Of a stretch of DNA of 64,000 nucleotides, positions 44,393-52,617 are shown one piece after another (position 1 is the stretch's first letter; each line of letters starts with the position of its first letter). The notes beneath the pieces were generated by a model. The model was not told the origin of the DNA and did no database searches. It saw only the letters and a program-made list of their open reading frames with translations. The DNA lies in the NCBI GenBank assembly GCA_035559595.1, contig DATMBF010000033.1, positions 60,420-124,419 of the forward strand. Direction: 5' to 3'. The position numbers were made by a program, and so were the translations under genes. The DNA is from DATMBF01 sp035559595. Lineage in GTDB: Bacteria > Bacteroidota > Ignavibacteria > UBA10030.

Positions 44393-45438
44393 TGAAGGTC
44401 TACAATCGTGCGGGAACCGGTGAGGAACATTGCCCCACGTAATTCTTTTTCCCACGTTTCGATCTCTTGCTCGAGACGCTTTGTGCCCCCCTCCTCGAGT
44501 GCTTTGAGCATTGGTCGCGCAGATCCGACGACATTCGCCCCGAAACTTATGGACTTCGCGAGATCCAGGCCCGAAAAGATACCTCCTGAAGAAATGATCG
44601 TGAGATCGGGGTACTCCCCCTTCAGTGCAGCAACTTGACGCAGCGCATCGACTGTCGGAATGCCCCAATCCCAAAACGACGCAGCAAATGACCGTATTCC
44701 CGATCGTCCCCTCTTTCCATTGGACTTTATTCCATTGCGTCTGAGAATCTCTACGCCGGCCCAACTTGTTCCACCGGAGCCCGCGACATCGATGATTCTC
44801 ACACCAACATTCAAGAGTCGCTTTGCTACGGCACCCGAAATGCCGGCGCCGATTTCTTTGACGATGATCGGAATACTCAATCCCTTTACGAGTCGTTCAA
44901 TTCCCTCGAGAACGCCGCGGAACTCTGGGTTTCCCTCGGGCTGCAGGAATTCCTGCAAAGGATTCAAGTGCACGGCAAACGCATCGGCGCGAATCAAGTC
45001 AGCAAGACGCTGGACTACGGAAATCTCTTTGAGTTTCGCAACTTCAGCGCCGCCAATGTTGCCAAAGAGAGGAATGTCCGGCGCTACCTCCCTCACGACA
45101 CTGAAGCTTCGATGAAATGTTGTATCCTCCATGGCTTGGCGTTGACTCCCGACACCCATCGCCAGTCGTTTTGCGGCGCATACTTCAGCCAGGTGGCGAT
45201 TGATCCTGAGGGCGTCGCGATACCCGCCTGTCATACTGGAGATGATCAGCGGCATCGAGAGCCGTTTGCTGAGGAAGGAAGTGGATGGATCGATTTCGGA
45301 AAGATTCAGTTCAGGGAGGGCGTTGTGCCGAAACTCAAAACGTTCAAACCCCGAACTCTTCGTCCGAAAGGAGACATCTTTCGAGAGGGTGATCTCGACA
45401 TGCTCCTGTTTTCGCGATGACGTTTTGGAGGATTTCAT
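44365..45438 (-). CDS. fni: Isopentenyl-diphosphate delta-isomerase, type 2
   Basis: A 357-residue flavoprotein that interconverts IPP and DMAPP with FMN and NAD(P)H. Motifs: RKQEHVEITLS at the start, MPLIISSMTGGYRDA near residue 63, LAMGVGSQRQAMED, AVHLNPLQEFLQPEG, VKEIGAGIS and DVAGSGGTSWAGVE. It stands first on this strand behind a good promoter, with a short 5' leader of about 10 bases and no clear ribosome site. It is followed by the polyprenyl synthase gene. Confidence 0.95.
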   Translation of the reverse strand: MKSSKTSSRKQEHVEITLSKDVSFRTKSSGFERFEFRHNALPELNLSEIDPSTSFLSKRLSMPLIISSMTGGYRDALRINRHLAEVCAAKRLAMGVGSQRQAMEDTTFHRSFSVVREVAPDIPLFGNIGGAEVAKLKEISVVQRLADLIRADAFAVHLNPLQEFLQPEGNPEFRGVLEGIERLVKGLSIPIIVKEIGAGISGAVAKRLLNVGVRIIDVAGSGGTSWAGVEILRRNGIKSNGKRGRSGIRSFAASFWDWGIPTVDALRQVAALKGEYPDLTIISSGGIFSGLDLAKSISFGANVVGSARPMLKALEEGGTKRLEQEIETWEKELRGAMFLTGSRTIVDLQCQQLVLKA

Positions 45439-45454
45439 GATCGTATCTTGTTTG

Positions 45455-45483
45455 ATAATAGCGAATTACGCCAGCATAATCAA
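45455..45483 (-). promoter_or_regulatory. Predicted promoter of the fni operon
   Basis: On the minus strand TTGATT (45483-45478), a 17-base spacer and TATTAT (45460-45455). Transcription would start about 10 bases before the fni ATG at 45438. It is back-to-back with the promoter of the S24 repressor, 36 bases between the two -35 boxes. Confidence 0.65.
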
Positions 45484-45518
45484 GGTAACCGCACGCTCTC
45501 AAGCACAAGCCGTTTGGC

Positions 45519-45547
45519 TTGATTGCGTATAAAAAAAAGAGTACTAT
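45519..45547 (+). promoter_or_regulatory. Predicted promoter of the S24-type repressor gene
   Basis: TTGATT at 45519-45524, 17 bases including an A-run, TACTAT at 45542-45547. The start would fall near 45554, inside the first of two GACA-TGTC palindromes. Confidence 0.6.
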
Positions 45548-45552
45548 AAGCC

Positions 45553-45564
45553 GACAAATATGTC
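45553..45564. promoter_or_regulatory. Candidate operator 1, GACA-n4-TGTC palindrome
   Basis: GACAAATATGTC, a palindrome with 4-base arms, sits at the predicted transcription start of the repressor gene. A second copy begins 31 bases later. The arrangement suggests autoregulation; binding is not shown. Confidence 0.5.
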
Positions 45565-45583
45565 TATGGAAAAGACGGGCGTT

Positions 45584-45595
45584 GACAAAAATGTC
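45584..45595. promoter_or_regulatory. Candidate operator 2, GACA-n4-TGTC palindrome
   Basis: GACAAAAATGTC, same arms as operator 1 and 31 bases (about three helical turns) from it, 30 bases before the repressor ATG. Same-face placement favours cooperative binding of two dimers. Confidence 0.5.
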
Positions 45596-45624
45596 TCCTT
45601 TGCGTATTTGAGGAGGATGAGATC

Positions 45625-46272
45625 ATGAAACGGAGTATGGGTCAGCGCATTCGTGAAGCCCGTGTGCAGAAAGACTTCGACCAGGCTACGCTTGCCGCGC
45701 GCATCGACGTTGCCACACGAACGGTTCAGCGTTGGGAAAAGGGAGAGCAGGTTCCCGACAGCAACTACCTCATGCGTATCGCAAAGGTCACGGGAGTCAC
45801 TCCGCACTGGCTGCTTACCGGCCACGGAACGATGTTTCCACAGGAATTGGAGCCCAAAATCTTTCCGCTGGCGACGGGACGGTATCGCAAGGTCGATCTG
45901 ACATCACTTCCGTTGCTCTCCTCAGTTCCGGGCGGGGCTCCAAGCTTGATGTTCCACCCCGACTATGTCGAAAAGTACATCACCGTTGACGACGTAAACG
46001 ACCCGAGTGCTTTTGCGCTGGAAGTAAAGGGAAGCAGCATGGCACCACGTATCGAGGATGGGGACATCATCATCGTCAGCCCCAAACTCGAAACCAGAAC
46101 CGGCGACATCTGCGTTGTGCGGATCAATGACGAAGATACCGTCAAGCGTATCCGGATCGACGGCCAGTTCCTCCATCTCATTCCGCTGAACCCTGAATAC
46201 GAGCCAATCGTCATTCGAAAGCGAGATGTTACCTTCATGTGGCGGGTTGTAAAAGTCATCAAGAACCTCTAA
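45625..46272 (+). CDS. XRE-type repressor with S24 (LexA/cI-like) peptidase domain
   Basis: 215 residues. An N-terminal helix-turn-helix (GQRIREARVQKDFDQATLAARIDVATRTVQRWEKG) is followed by an S24 domain with Ser in VKGSSMAPRIEDGDIIIV near residue 142 and Lys in EDTVKRIRIDG near 175, the LexA/UmuD-type dyad. Such proteins repress until self-cleavage is stimulated, often by RecA, though some are stable. GAGGAGG stands 8 bases before the ATG. Two identical-armed palindromes upstream are probable self-binding sites. No prophage genes surround it, so it seems to be a host regulator. Confidence 0.88.
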   Translation: MKRSMGQRIREARVQKDFDQATLAARIDVATRTVQRWEKGEQVPDSNYLMRIAKVTGVTPHWLLTGHGTMFPQELEPKIFPLATGRYRKVDLTSLPLLSSVPGGAPSLMFHPDYVEKYITVDDVNDPSAFALEVKGSSMAPRIEDGDIIIVSPKLETRTGDICVVRINDEDTVKRIRIDGQFLHLIPLNPEYEPIVIRKRDVTFMWRVVKVIKNL

Positions 46273-46440
46273 ACTCGATGGTAGATTGTAGAATCTGCCC
46301 GGACGCCAGGAGGTTCGAGGGTTGGAAGGAGATCCCCTTAAACACGCCGTTCATGTTGTGTGGTTCCTTTTCTCATTGCTAATGGTACAAGACTTGCCGA
46401 TTTTACAGCGATGATTTCTCCATATCTCTGACCAACCACG

Positions 46441-47670
46441 ATGCCTGAGCTAACGCCGCGAGACGACGCAAAGAAGCTTGTCAGCGAGATTCTGAAACGG
46501 GTCGATAACCTGCTGAAGACGAATCAATTTGATCAAGCCGGCACAGAGCTGAACAAAGCCAAGCAGCTCGACCCACGGAATGTGTACATCTACGCGTATG
46601 AGGAAAGAATAGCATCGCTGTTGGAGCAGGAGAAGAAGCGCCAAGCCGAAGCGGCAAAGCGAGCCGAGGAGGAGGCAAGACGAAAGCAGGAAGAGGAACA
46701 ACGTCGACTTGAGGAAGAAAAGAAGCGAAAAGAAGAGGAGGCACGCAGGAAGATCGAAGAAGCGCGCAGACTTCAAACAGAAGAAGAGAAACGACGGAAG
46801 GCCGAAGAGGAAAGAAGGCGCGCTGCAGAAAAAGCGGCAGTCGAGGCTAAAGAAAAGCAGCAGACTCAGGCGCCATCGGTTGCAAAACCGCACCCGACAC
46901 AGGCAACAAAAGCACCGCAAGCCGTCAGCGACTTTATCAATGTAACTCGCGAAGAAGCGATCGCGGTCTACAAAAAAGCCCTGATGGACGTTTGGACCGA
47001 CGGCGCAACGACGCGAGAGGAAGAACTCCGCCTCCTCTACCTCCGTGCCTCGCTTTCGATCACTCTAGAAGAACATGCCGTTCTCCAGGCAGAAGTGAAG
47101 CGGGAGACCTACTATGCAAAGCTCAAGCGCGGCTGGGCATCGGGACTGATCACATCGGAAAGCTCGCCAGTGATTTCGGATTATCAGCAGCAATATCGAA
47201 TCTCGCCAGATGAACACAAAGAGATTCAGGCGAAAGTTCTTGCTGAAATCAAATCCAATAAGAAAAAGCCAGTCATTATGGTCATCGATGATGACCAAAA
47301 AATGCTCGACCTCCTCACAGAAACCCTTTCGGCGGAAGGATACATTGTCCATCCGTACACCACAACGGACGAGGCCTATCGGGCGATTTACAATTCCATG
47401 CCCGATCTGATTCTCTCGGACATTAATCTGGAGACATCAACAATGGGGGGATTCAGCTTTTACGAGAAGGTGAGAGAGATTGACGAACTCCAGGATGTCC
47501 CCTTTGTATTCCTCAGCGGCTTGACGGATGAGGTCCTCATTCGAACAGGAAAAGAGTTAGGGGTCGATGACTACATTACCAAGCCGTTTTCGGAGCAAAC
47601 ACTGATCTCCGTCATCAAAGGAAAACTCCGCCGCTACAAGCAGTTGAAGAAGAAACTCAAGAAGACTTAA
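46441..47670 (+). CDS. Coiled-coil protein with duplicated helical module and C-terminal receiver domain
   Basis: 409 residues. Residues 1-65 look like a TPR-type helical pair (LLKTNQFDQAGTELNKAKQLDPRN). Residues about 66-140 are a highly charged Lys/Glu/Arg coiled coil. Then comes a module present twice: YKKALMDVWTDGATTREEE with ITLEEHAVLQAEV, and YAKLKRGWASGLITSES with ISPDEHKEIQAKV. The last 120 residues are a receiver (MVIDDDQK, Asp in LSDINLE, Lys in ITKPFS), with INLETSTMGG in place of the usual Asp-x-x-Met-Pro loop. It has no output or kinase domain, so it may act as a scaffold. Its 3' end overlaps the convergent CDP-alcohol gene by 14 bases. Confidence 0.85.
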   Translation: MPELTPRDDAKKLVSEILKRVDNLLKTNQFDQAGTELNKAKQLDPRNVYIYAYEERIASLLEQEKKRQAEAAKRAEEEARRKQEEEQRRLEEEKKRKEEEARRKIEEARRLQTEEEKRRKAEEERRRAAEKAAVEAKEKQQTQAPSVAKPHPTQATKAPQAVSDFINVTREEAIAVYKKALMDVWTDGATTREEELRLLYLRASLSITLEEHAVLQAEVKRETYYAKLKRGWASGLITSESSPVISDYQQQYRISPDEHKEIQAKVLAEIKSNKKKPVIMVIDDDQKMLDLLTETLSAEGYIVHPYTTTDEAYRAIYNSMPDLILSDINLETSTMGGFSFYEKVREIDELQDVPFVFLSGLTDEVLIRTGKELGVDDYITKPFSEQTLISVIKGKLRRYKQLKKKLKKT

Positions 47671-48520
47671 TCGCCACGCGCGGCCGTAACACCACCCTCC
47701 GATAGAATATTGCGGCCACCATCACCCCATTCATCAAGAAGAGGTTGAGCCACAAATAAAGCTCGATCTCATTCACAAGCGAGCACAGAGTCAGCACGAA
47801 CAGTTCTGTCCCGTATCCGAGGAACCCCGAAATCCACAGTCCGACTCTGTCTTCATACCATCGTCTTCTTCCAGATTCGTCGTCAACCTCTCCCAAACAC
47901 CACCGATCGATCTTCAACATGAATCGATCCTGCCAGCCGTAGAGGATGAGGAATATGCGCTGAAGCATTTGCGTAACGGAATCTGCTCGACGGTCTTCGT
48001 CCGTGATTTCCTCAACAATGCGGTTCCCGCTGTAGGTTTGATGGAGATGCAAATACGAGACTTGATAAAAGACATGGTAGGAAACACGGAGAGTCACCCC
48101 CAGCGCTCCGGCAGCAGCGAGGAAGAAGAACGCCGAATCACCAGACTCCTTATACAACGACCAGCTTATTGCACCAAGAACGGCAACCGTGACGATGAGA
48201 TCCCCCACCGAATCGAGGAATCTCCCCCTTCTGCTGAATTGGTTCCTCGCCCGCGCAAGCTGTCCATCGACGGAGTCGAGGAGGTCTTTGAGGGTGACGA
48301 GGATCCCGCCAATCGCGGTCGTCATTGCATTTCCCTGCCAATAGCATCCTGCGGCAATCAGGCCGGCAATAATTGCAGCGACGGTAACCTGGTTTGGCGT
48401 AATCGGTGCATGATACAACAGGCGGACAACGAGCCCCGCAATTGGACGAAGCACGTACGTATTGATGAGCTCGTCGGAGAAATCGGATTTTACGGACTTG
48501 CGGTAGCTATAATCAGACAT
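47657..48520 (-). CDS. CDP-alcohol phosphatidyltransferase family protein
   Basis: About 287 residues, integral membrane. The family motif is complete: D-x-x-DG-x-x-AR-x8-G-x3-D-x3-D, seen in DSVDGQLARARNQFSRRG and RFLDSVGD near residue 85. It transfers a phospho-alcohol between a CDP-linked donor and an acceptor, usually making a phospholipid. ATG 48520 overlaps the stop of the nucleotidyltransferase gene by 8 bases, so the three genes to 50344 form one unit. Head group unknown. Confidence 0.9.
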   Translation of the reverse strand: MSDYSYRKSVKSDFSDELINTYVLRPIAGLVVRLLYHAPITPNQVTVAAIIAGLIAAGCYWQGNAMTTAIGGILVTLKDLLDSVDGQLARARNQFSRRGRFLDSVGDLIVTVAVLGAISWSLYKESGDSAFFFLAAAGALGVTLRVSYHVFYQVSYLHLHQTYSGNRIVEEITDEDRRADSVTQMLQRIFLILYGWQDRFMLKIDRWCLGEVDDESGRRRWYEDRVGLWISGFLGYGTELFVLTLCSLVNEIELYLWLNLFLMNGVMVAAIFYRRVVLRPRVAIKSS

Positions 48521-49283
48521 CGGCTGGATGGTCAATCAGAGAGGCGATCGTTTCCGCAGCACGGAGGTCGTCCTGCGTATCGATTTCGATAGCTGGAAAC
48601 GTGCTCACATCGACGGCATGAATCGAAACTCCATCATCAATCAATTCCTGAAACGAAGCCTCATAAAACTCCGTCCTGCCCACCCCTGCCCGAACACGCC
48701 TTTCCAGCACATCGAAAAGTCTGCTGGCTGTATTGGCAGCAAAGACTTCGATTCCGATCGATTCACCAAAGGTCTCCGAAATTGGCACGCTCTTCCCGAT
48801 CAAACGAACGACACTGTTCGAGTCCACTTTCACACGAATCTCCTCCTCGTGGTGCACGTTGCGTGCTTGCACCGCTAAGCGGTTGGGCTGAGGATAATCA
48901 AGGAGGGTCTTGAGGAGTTCGGGAGCAAAGAGGATATCACAGTCGACAAGCAACAACTCCTGCAAAGGGGCGAATTTCTTCTCCTCCGACTTGTAGAAGT
49001 CCCTCGCCATCAGGAGAGAGAAAGCGTTGTTGGTGGCACTGAACTTAGGATTGCTGATGAAGCGAATGCGAGTCGCGGGGAAACGCCGCGTCACAAAGGT
49101 GCGAACATCTTCGGCTCGATACCCAAGGACAATTCCGATCTCGGAAATCCCTGCGTGGAGTACCTGTTCGATCGTCCGATGCAACAGTGGTTTTCCACCA
49201 ACGTCAAGAAGACATTTTGGAGTAGAGTCGGTGAGCGGTCGAAGTCTTTCCCCTCTTCCAGCGGCAAGGATGATACACTTCAT
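48513..49283 (-). CDS. Sugar-/alcohol-phosphate nucleotidyltransferase
   Basis: A 256-residue enzyme with the NTP-binding signature MKCIILAAGRGERLRPLTDSTPKCLL and GGKPLLHRTIEQV, and the metal Asp in LLVDCDILF. Resembles LicC-type phosphocholine or inositol-phosphate cytidylyltransferases. With a CDP-alcohol transferase directly downstream, the most coherent reading is that it makes the CDP-activated head group. It overlaps the aminotransferase by 4 bases (ATGA). Confidence 0.88.
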   Translation of the reverse strand: MKCIILAAGRGERLRPLTDSTPKCLLDVGGKPLLHRTIEQVLHAGISEIGIVLGYRAEDVRTFVTRRFPATRIRFISNPKFSATNNAFSLLMARDFYKSEEKKFAPLQELLLVDCDILFAPELLKTLLDYPQPNRLAVQARNVHHEEEIRVKVDSNSVVRLIGKSVPISETFGESIGIEVFAANTASRLFDVLERRVRAGVGRTEFYEASFQELIDDGVSIHAVDVSTFPAIEIDTQDDLRAAETIASLIDHPADV

Positions 49284-50344
49284 GGAGAAACGTGTGCTTG
49301 GGATTTCAAGAACAATGCAATGGAATTCAACAAGCGTTTGTTCTGCTCTGGCGTTCCAACAGTGATTCGAACGTAGTCACTCAATCCCGTGTGATCAGCC
49401 GAAAAGAACTTGATGAAGATCCCGTCCGACTCGAGATGCTTCTTGAGCCTCTCACGATCTTCGGAAGAAATCCGTACAAGCACAAAGTTTGCATCGGAGA
49501 TAAAGGCCGTGAAATCGTCTCTCTTAGAAAAGAAATCGTAGAACAGTTGCCGTTCGGCTCGGATTCTCGCGCTCACTCCGGCATAATATTCCATGGAGTC
49601 AAGCGCGGCCAACGCAAGAAGTTCGGAAATGCGGTTATATCCCAGATAACGAGCAGCGAATTTCGTGAGGGAGGTGACATCGTGACCGACGGCAGCAAAA
49701 GCGATTCTCGCCCCCGCAAGCGCAAACAACTTAGAGAAAGAGCGGATGATAATGAGATTCTGATGTTCACGAACCATTTGAAGGTTAGATTGCGTTAACA
49801 CTCCATCGAACCCCCAGTATGCTTCGTCGAGCACAACAATGCTGTTGCGCGCAAATCCCAGAATGCGTTTGAGATCAGCCACAGAGAGTGAATTGCCTGT
49901 GGGATTGTTGGGTGAGGCAAGAAGCAGAACCTTCGGCTGATGCTTCCAATAGGCCTCCTCAATTCGCTGAACGTCGTAGTGGAATTGATTTCCTCGTTCT
50001 TTGAGCGGGAACGTCATTGTCACCCCGCCAACTTCAGACGCAACGGCCTGGTAGTACCACCATGATTGTTGCGGACAAAGCATGACTTCACCGACTCCAA
50101 GATAGCAGTGGACGACCTGCTTCAGCATGTCTTCGCTTCCCTCGCTCAACAGGATCTGGGATTCCGGAAGCGAGAGGTCTCGGGCCAACCTCTCAGAGAG
50201 GCGGCTCTTAACACCGCGCGTGTACTCTCGGGGATATGTCGCGAGATCACCGCCACGAATCGTTTTCAGCACTTCAGCGCATGCGGGCGAAGGGCCATAG
50301 TGATTCTCGTTGCGATCAAGATAAACGGGATTATTCATCTCCAT
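49280..50344 (-). CDS. HisC-like class I/II aminotransferase (or decarboxylase)
   Basis: A 354-residue PLP enzyme of the histidinol-phosphate aminotransferase / CobD group: YLDRNENHYGPSP at the start, LLASPNNPTGNSLS, VLDEAYWGF, and the PLP lysine in IIRSFSKLFALAGARIAF. It is not beside any his gene. Members of this group include threonine-phosphate decarboxylase, which gives aminopropanol phosphate, so a role in supplying an amino-alcohol phosphate to the next two enzymes is possible. ATG 50338 is an alternative start. Confidence 0.85.
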   Translation of the reverse strand: MEMNNPVYLDRNENHYGPSPACAEVLKTIRGGDLATYPREYTRGVKSRLSERLARDLSLPESQILLSEGSEDMLKQVVHCYLGVGEVMLCPQQSWWYYQAVASEVGGVTMTFPLKERGNQFHYDVQRIEEAYWKHQPKVLLLASPNNPTGNSLSVADLKRILGFARNSIVVLDEAYWGFDGVLTQSNLQMVREHQNLIIIRSFSKLFALAGARIAFAAVGHDVTSLTKFAARYLGYNRISELLALAALDSMEYYAGVSARIRAERQLFYDFFSKRDDFTAFISDANFVLVRISSEDRERLKKHLESDGIFIKFFSADHTGLSDYVRITVGTPEQNKRLLNSIALFLKSQAHVSP

Positions 50345-50373
50345 CTACTCTTGTCATGCTCGGTGTAACGGAG

Positions 50374-50420
50374 AATTTCATCATTTTATCATTTCCCCAT
50401 TTCAACATTTTGTCATTTCC
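50374..50420. repeat. Low-complexity CATTT-rich repeat
   Basis: A run of short imperfect repeats around ATTTCATCATTTTATCATTTC, alternating CATTTT and CATTTC units. It lies between the helicase stop and the HisC-like start, so it may be spacer only. Confidence 0.5.
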
Positions 50421-52524
50421 TTATTCCACCACCCAAGCTTCGAGCAATTTCTCATCAATCCCTGCAATGAATCGTGATGGCTTTGTCAGGATTAAGCCGC
50501 TTTCTCTGTCATAAATGTTCATGGGATAGGTAATGAAGAGATGCTCTTTTGCTCGTGTGCAGGCAACGTACATGAGTCGCCGTTCCTCTTCCATCTCGTC
50601 ATCATTCGCGGCAGCACGCATCGTCGGAAATCTCCCCTCGAGGGCATAAATGATGAAGACCGTATTCCATTCCAGCCCTTTGGCACTGTGGATCGTCGAC
50701 AGGGTTAAGAACTCTTCCTCAGGTCCCGGTGACTCGATGTCCGTAATACTCTCGTTCGGCGGTTCAAGTGCAATATCTGTGAGGAGAGTACTGACATCTG
50801 CGTAGCGCTCCGTGATGGTTTGGAACATCTCCAAATCTTTCTTCCGCTTCATGTAGTCGTCATAACGGTTGCGCAAGATCGGCTCGTAGTATTGGAGAAT
50901 CTGATAACTCTTTTCCGCCGGCGGAATCTGCGGTTTTGCAACTTGCCTCAGAACATCAAACAGCCGTTGTACGTTCTCGGAATAATCCTGAAACTTCATC
51001 CAGAATCTGGACGTAGAGTCCGATTCGGAATCGGACGAAACCCGGCGCTTCAGGATGTCGTCAATGATCTTCTCTGCCGTTCGCGGGCCTACTCCATCAA
51101 CGAGCATGAGAATGCGGTTCCATGACACCACGTCGCGCGGATTCTCAAGTACACGCAGATAGGCCACCAAATCCTTTACATGGGCAGTCTCGATGAACTT
51201 GAATCCACCAAACTTCACAAACGGAATGTTCGCCTTGGCGAGCTCGATTTCGAGATCGAAAGAATGAAAGGATGATCGAAAGAGAACTGCCATCTCTTTG
51301 AGATCGATCCCCTGCTCCCGCAGCTCGAGGATCCGCTGAACGACATAGCGGGACTGCATGTTCTCATCCTGCGTTGCAACGAGATGCGGAAGCTCGCCGC
51401 CGGGTTTTCTGGTGTAGAGTTCTTTGTAGTACATCAGCTGAACAGTGATAGGTGAGAGATTAGCTCGGGCCGACCTCTGACTCCCCGCCTTCGTTTGCAC
51501 TCCGGTGGACAGGCTGATCTCCAACCTCCGACCTCAGACCCCCGCTTCCCCTCTTCAATATCTCATTCGCCAAATTCAAAATCGGCTGTGTGCTGCGAAA
51601 GTTCTCTTCAAGCTTGATGATCTTACAATCTTGAAACTCTCTCGGAAACTCCATAATGTTCCGAATCGTCGAACCGCGGAAGGAGTAGATGCATTGCGCG
51701 TCGTCTCCAACGACCATGACGTTTCGATGCTTCGTCGCAAGCAGCTTGACGATCTCGGCCTGAACGCGATTGGTGTCTTGATATTCATCCACCATGATGT
51801 ACTTATAACGATCCGACAATGACAACCGCACTGTTGCATGCTGGCGAAGCAGAATGGTAAGGTTGACAAGGAGATCATCGTAGTCCATGAGGTTGTGCTC
51901 TTTCTTGTATCGCACATACGTTGCATGCACCGTCTGGATGTCGGGCTCCTGATTGAGGTATTGTGGATAATCATTTGCAAGGATGTCCTTCACCGGCACC
52001 ATCATGTCGAGCGAGCGGCTGTACATATCGTAGAGTGCCTCTTTGCGAGGGAAGCGTTTGTCTTTGCTGTCAAACTTCAGACGCGTCCGGATCAGATTCA
52101 TCACATCTTCCGCATCCGTCTGGTCCAGAATGGTGTAGTTCGGCTCGTAGCCGATGAGCGTCGCGTGTTTGCGGAGAATGGTGTTCGCGAACGAATGGAA
52201 TGTCCCTCCTGCGACCCGCTCACACCGTGTGTCGAGGAGGATCGCTGCCCTGCGAAGCATCTCCTGCGCTGCCTTTCGCGTGAAGGTGAGGAGCAGAATG
52301 TTCTCCGGCTTTACGCCCAACTCAACGAGATACGCAACGCGATACACGACCGTGCGTGTCTTGCCCGTCCCCGCTCCCGCAATAATGAGATGTGGACCAT
52401 TGACAGACGTGACAGCCTCGTACTGCGCCGGGTTCAAATCGTTCTTGTAATTGACGGAAAACCGCTGCGGAGTAACAAGGTGCAGGTGTTCGTGCGGGAG
52501 TTCCTTAAGAGTATACTTCTTCAT
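50421..52524 (-). pseudogene. UvrD/Rep-family DNA helicase split by a frame disruption
   Basis: Two minus-strand frames together encode one superfamily 1 helicase. The N-terminal frame (52524 to 51460) has Walker A IIAGAGTGKTRTVVYRVAY, MVDEYQDTNRVQAEI and VVGDDAQCIYSFRGS; the C-terminal frame (to 50421) has YYKELYTRKPGGELP, TIHSAKGLEWNTVFI and RRLMYVACTRAKEHLFI. They break at about 51434-51556, after FRSTQPILNLANEIL, where the family has only a short linker. Deleting 58 bases between two imperfect direct repeats there would join the frames without a stop. It is either a true pseudogene, a two-part protein, or an assembly error. The start MKKYTLKELPHEH at 52524 lacks a clear ribosome site. Confidence 0.8.
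51471..51548. repeat. Imperfect direct repeats flanking the helicase frame break
   Basis: CGACCTCTGACTCCCCGCC at 51471-51489 recurs as CGACCTCAGACCCCCGC at 51529-51545, start to start 58 bases. The helicase frame changes inside this interval, and 58 is 1 modulo 3, the shift needed to join the two frames. Confidence 0.6.
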
Positions 52525-52617
52525 GGGCAGATGGATGCAGATTCCAAACAGATGCCCGCTGATGCGTACCGACAAACGAGTACGGCCAGGGCGAAAAATC
52601 CGACCGCCGCAGTGACT

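Noticed and set aside
45583..45610. TTGACA followed by TATTTG as the promoter of the S24 repressor
   Set aside because: Transcription would begin after the ribosome-binding site GAGGAGG, so the ATG at 45625 would lack it; the promoter at 45519 fits better.
46450..46920. A minus-strand frame rich in Leu, Phe and Cys that resembles membrane helices
   Set aside because: It is the complement of the Lys/Glu/Arg coiled coil of the receiver-domain protein; such codons read backwards always give hydrophobic runs.
49280..50344. hisC of histidine biosynthesis
   Set aside because: No other his genes are near and its operon partners are a nucleotidyltransferase and a CDP-alcohol transferase, so the gene symbol is not given.
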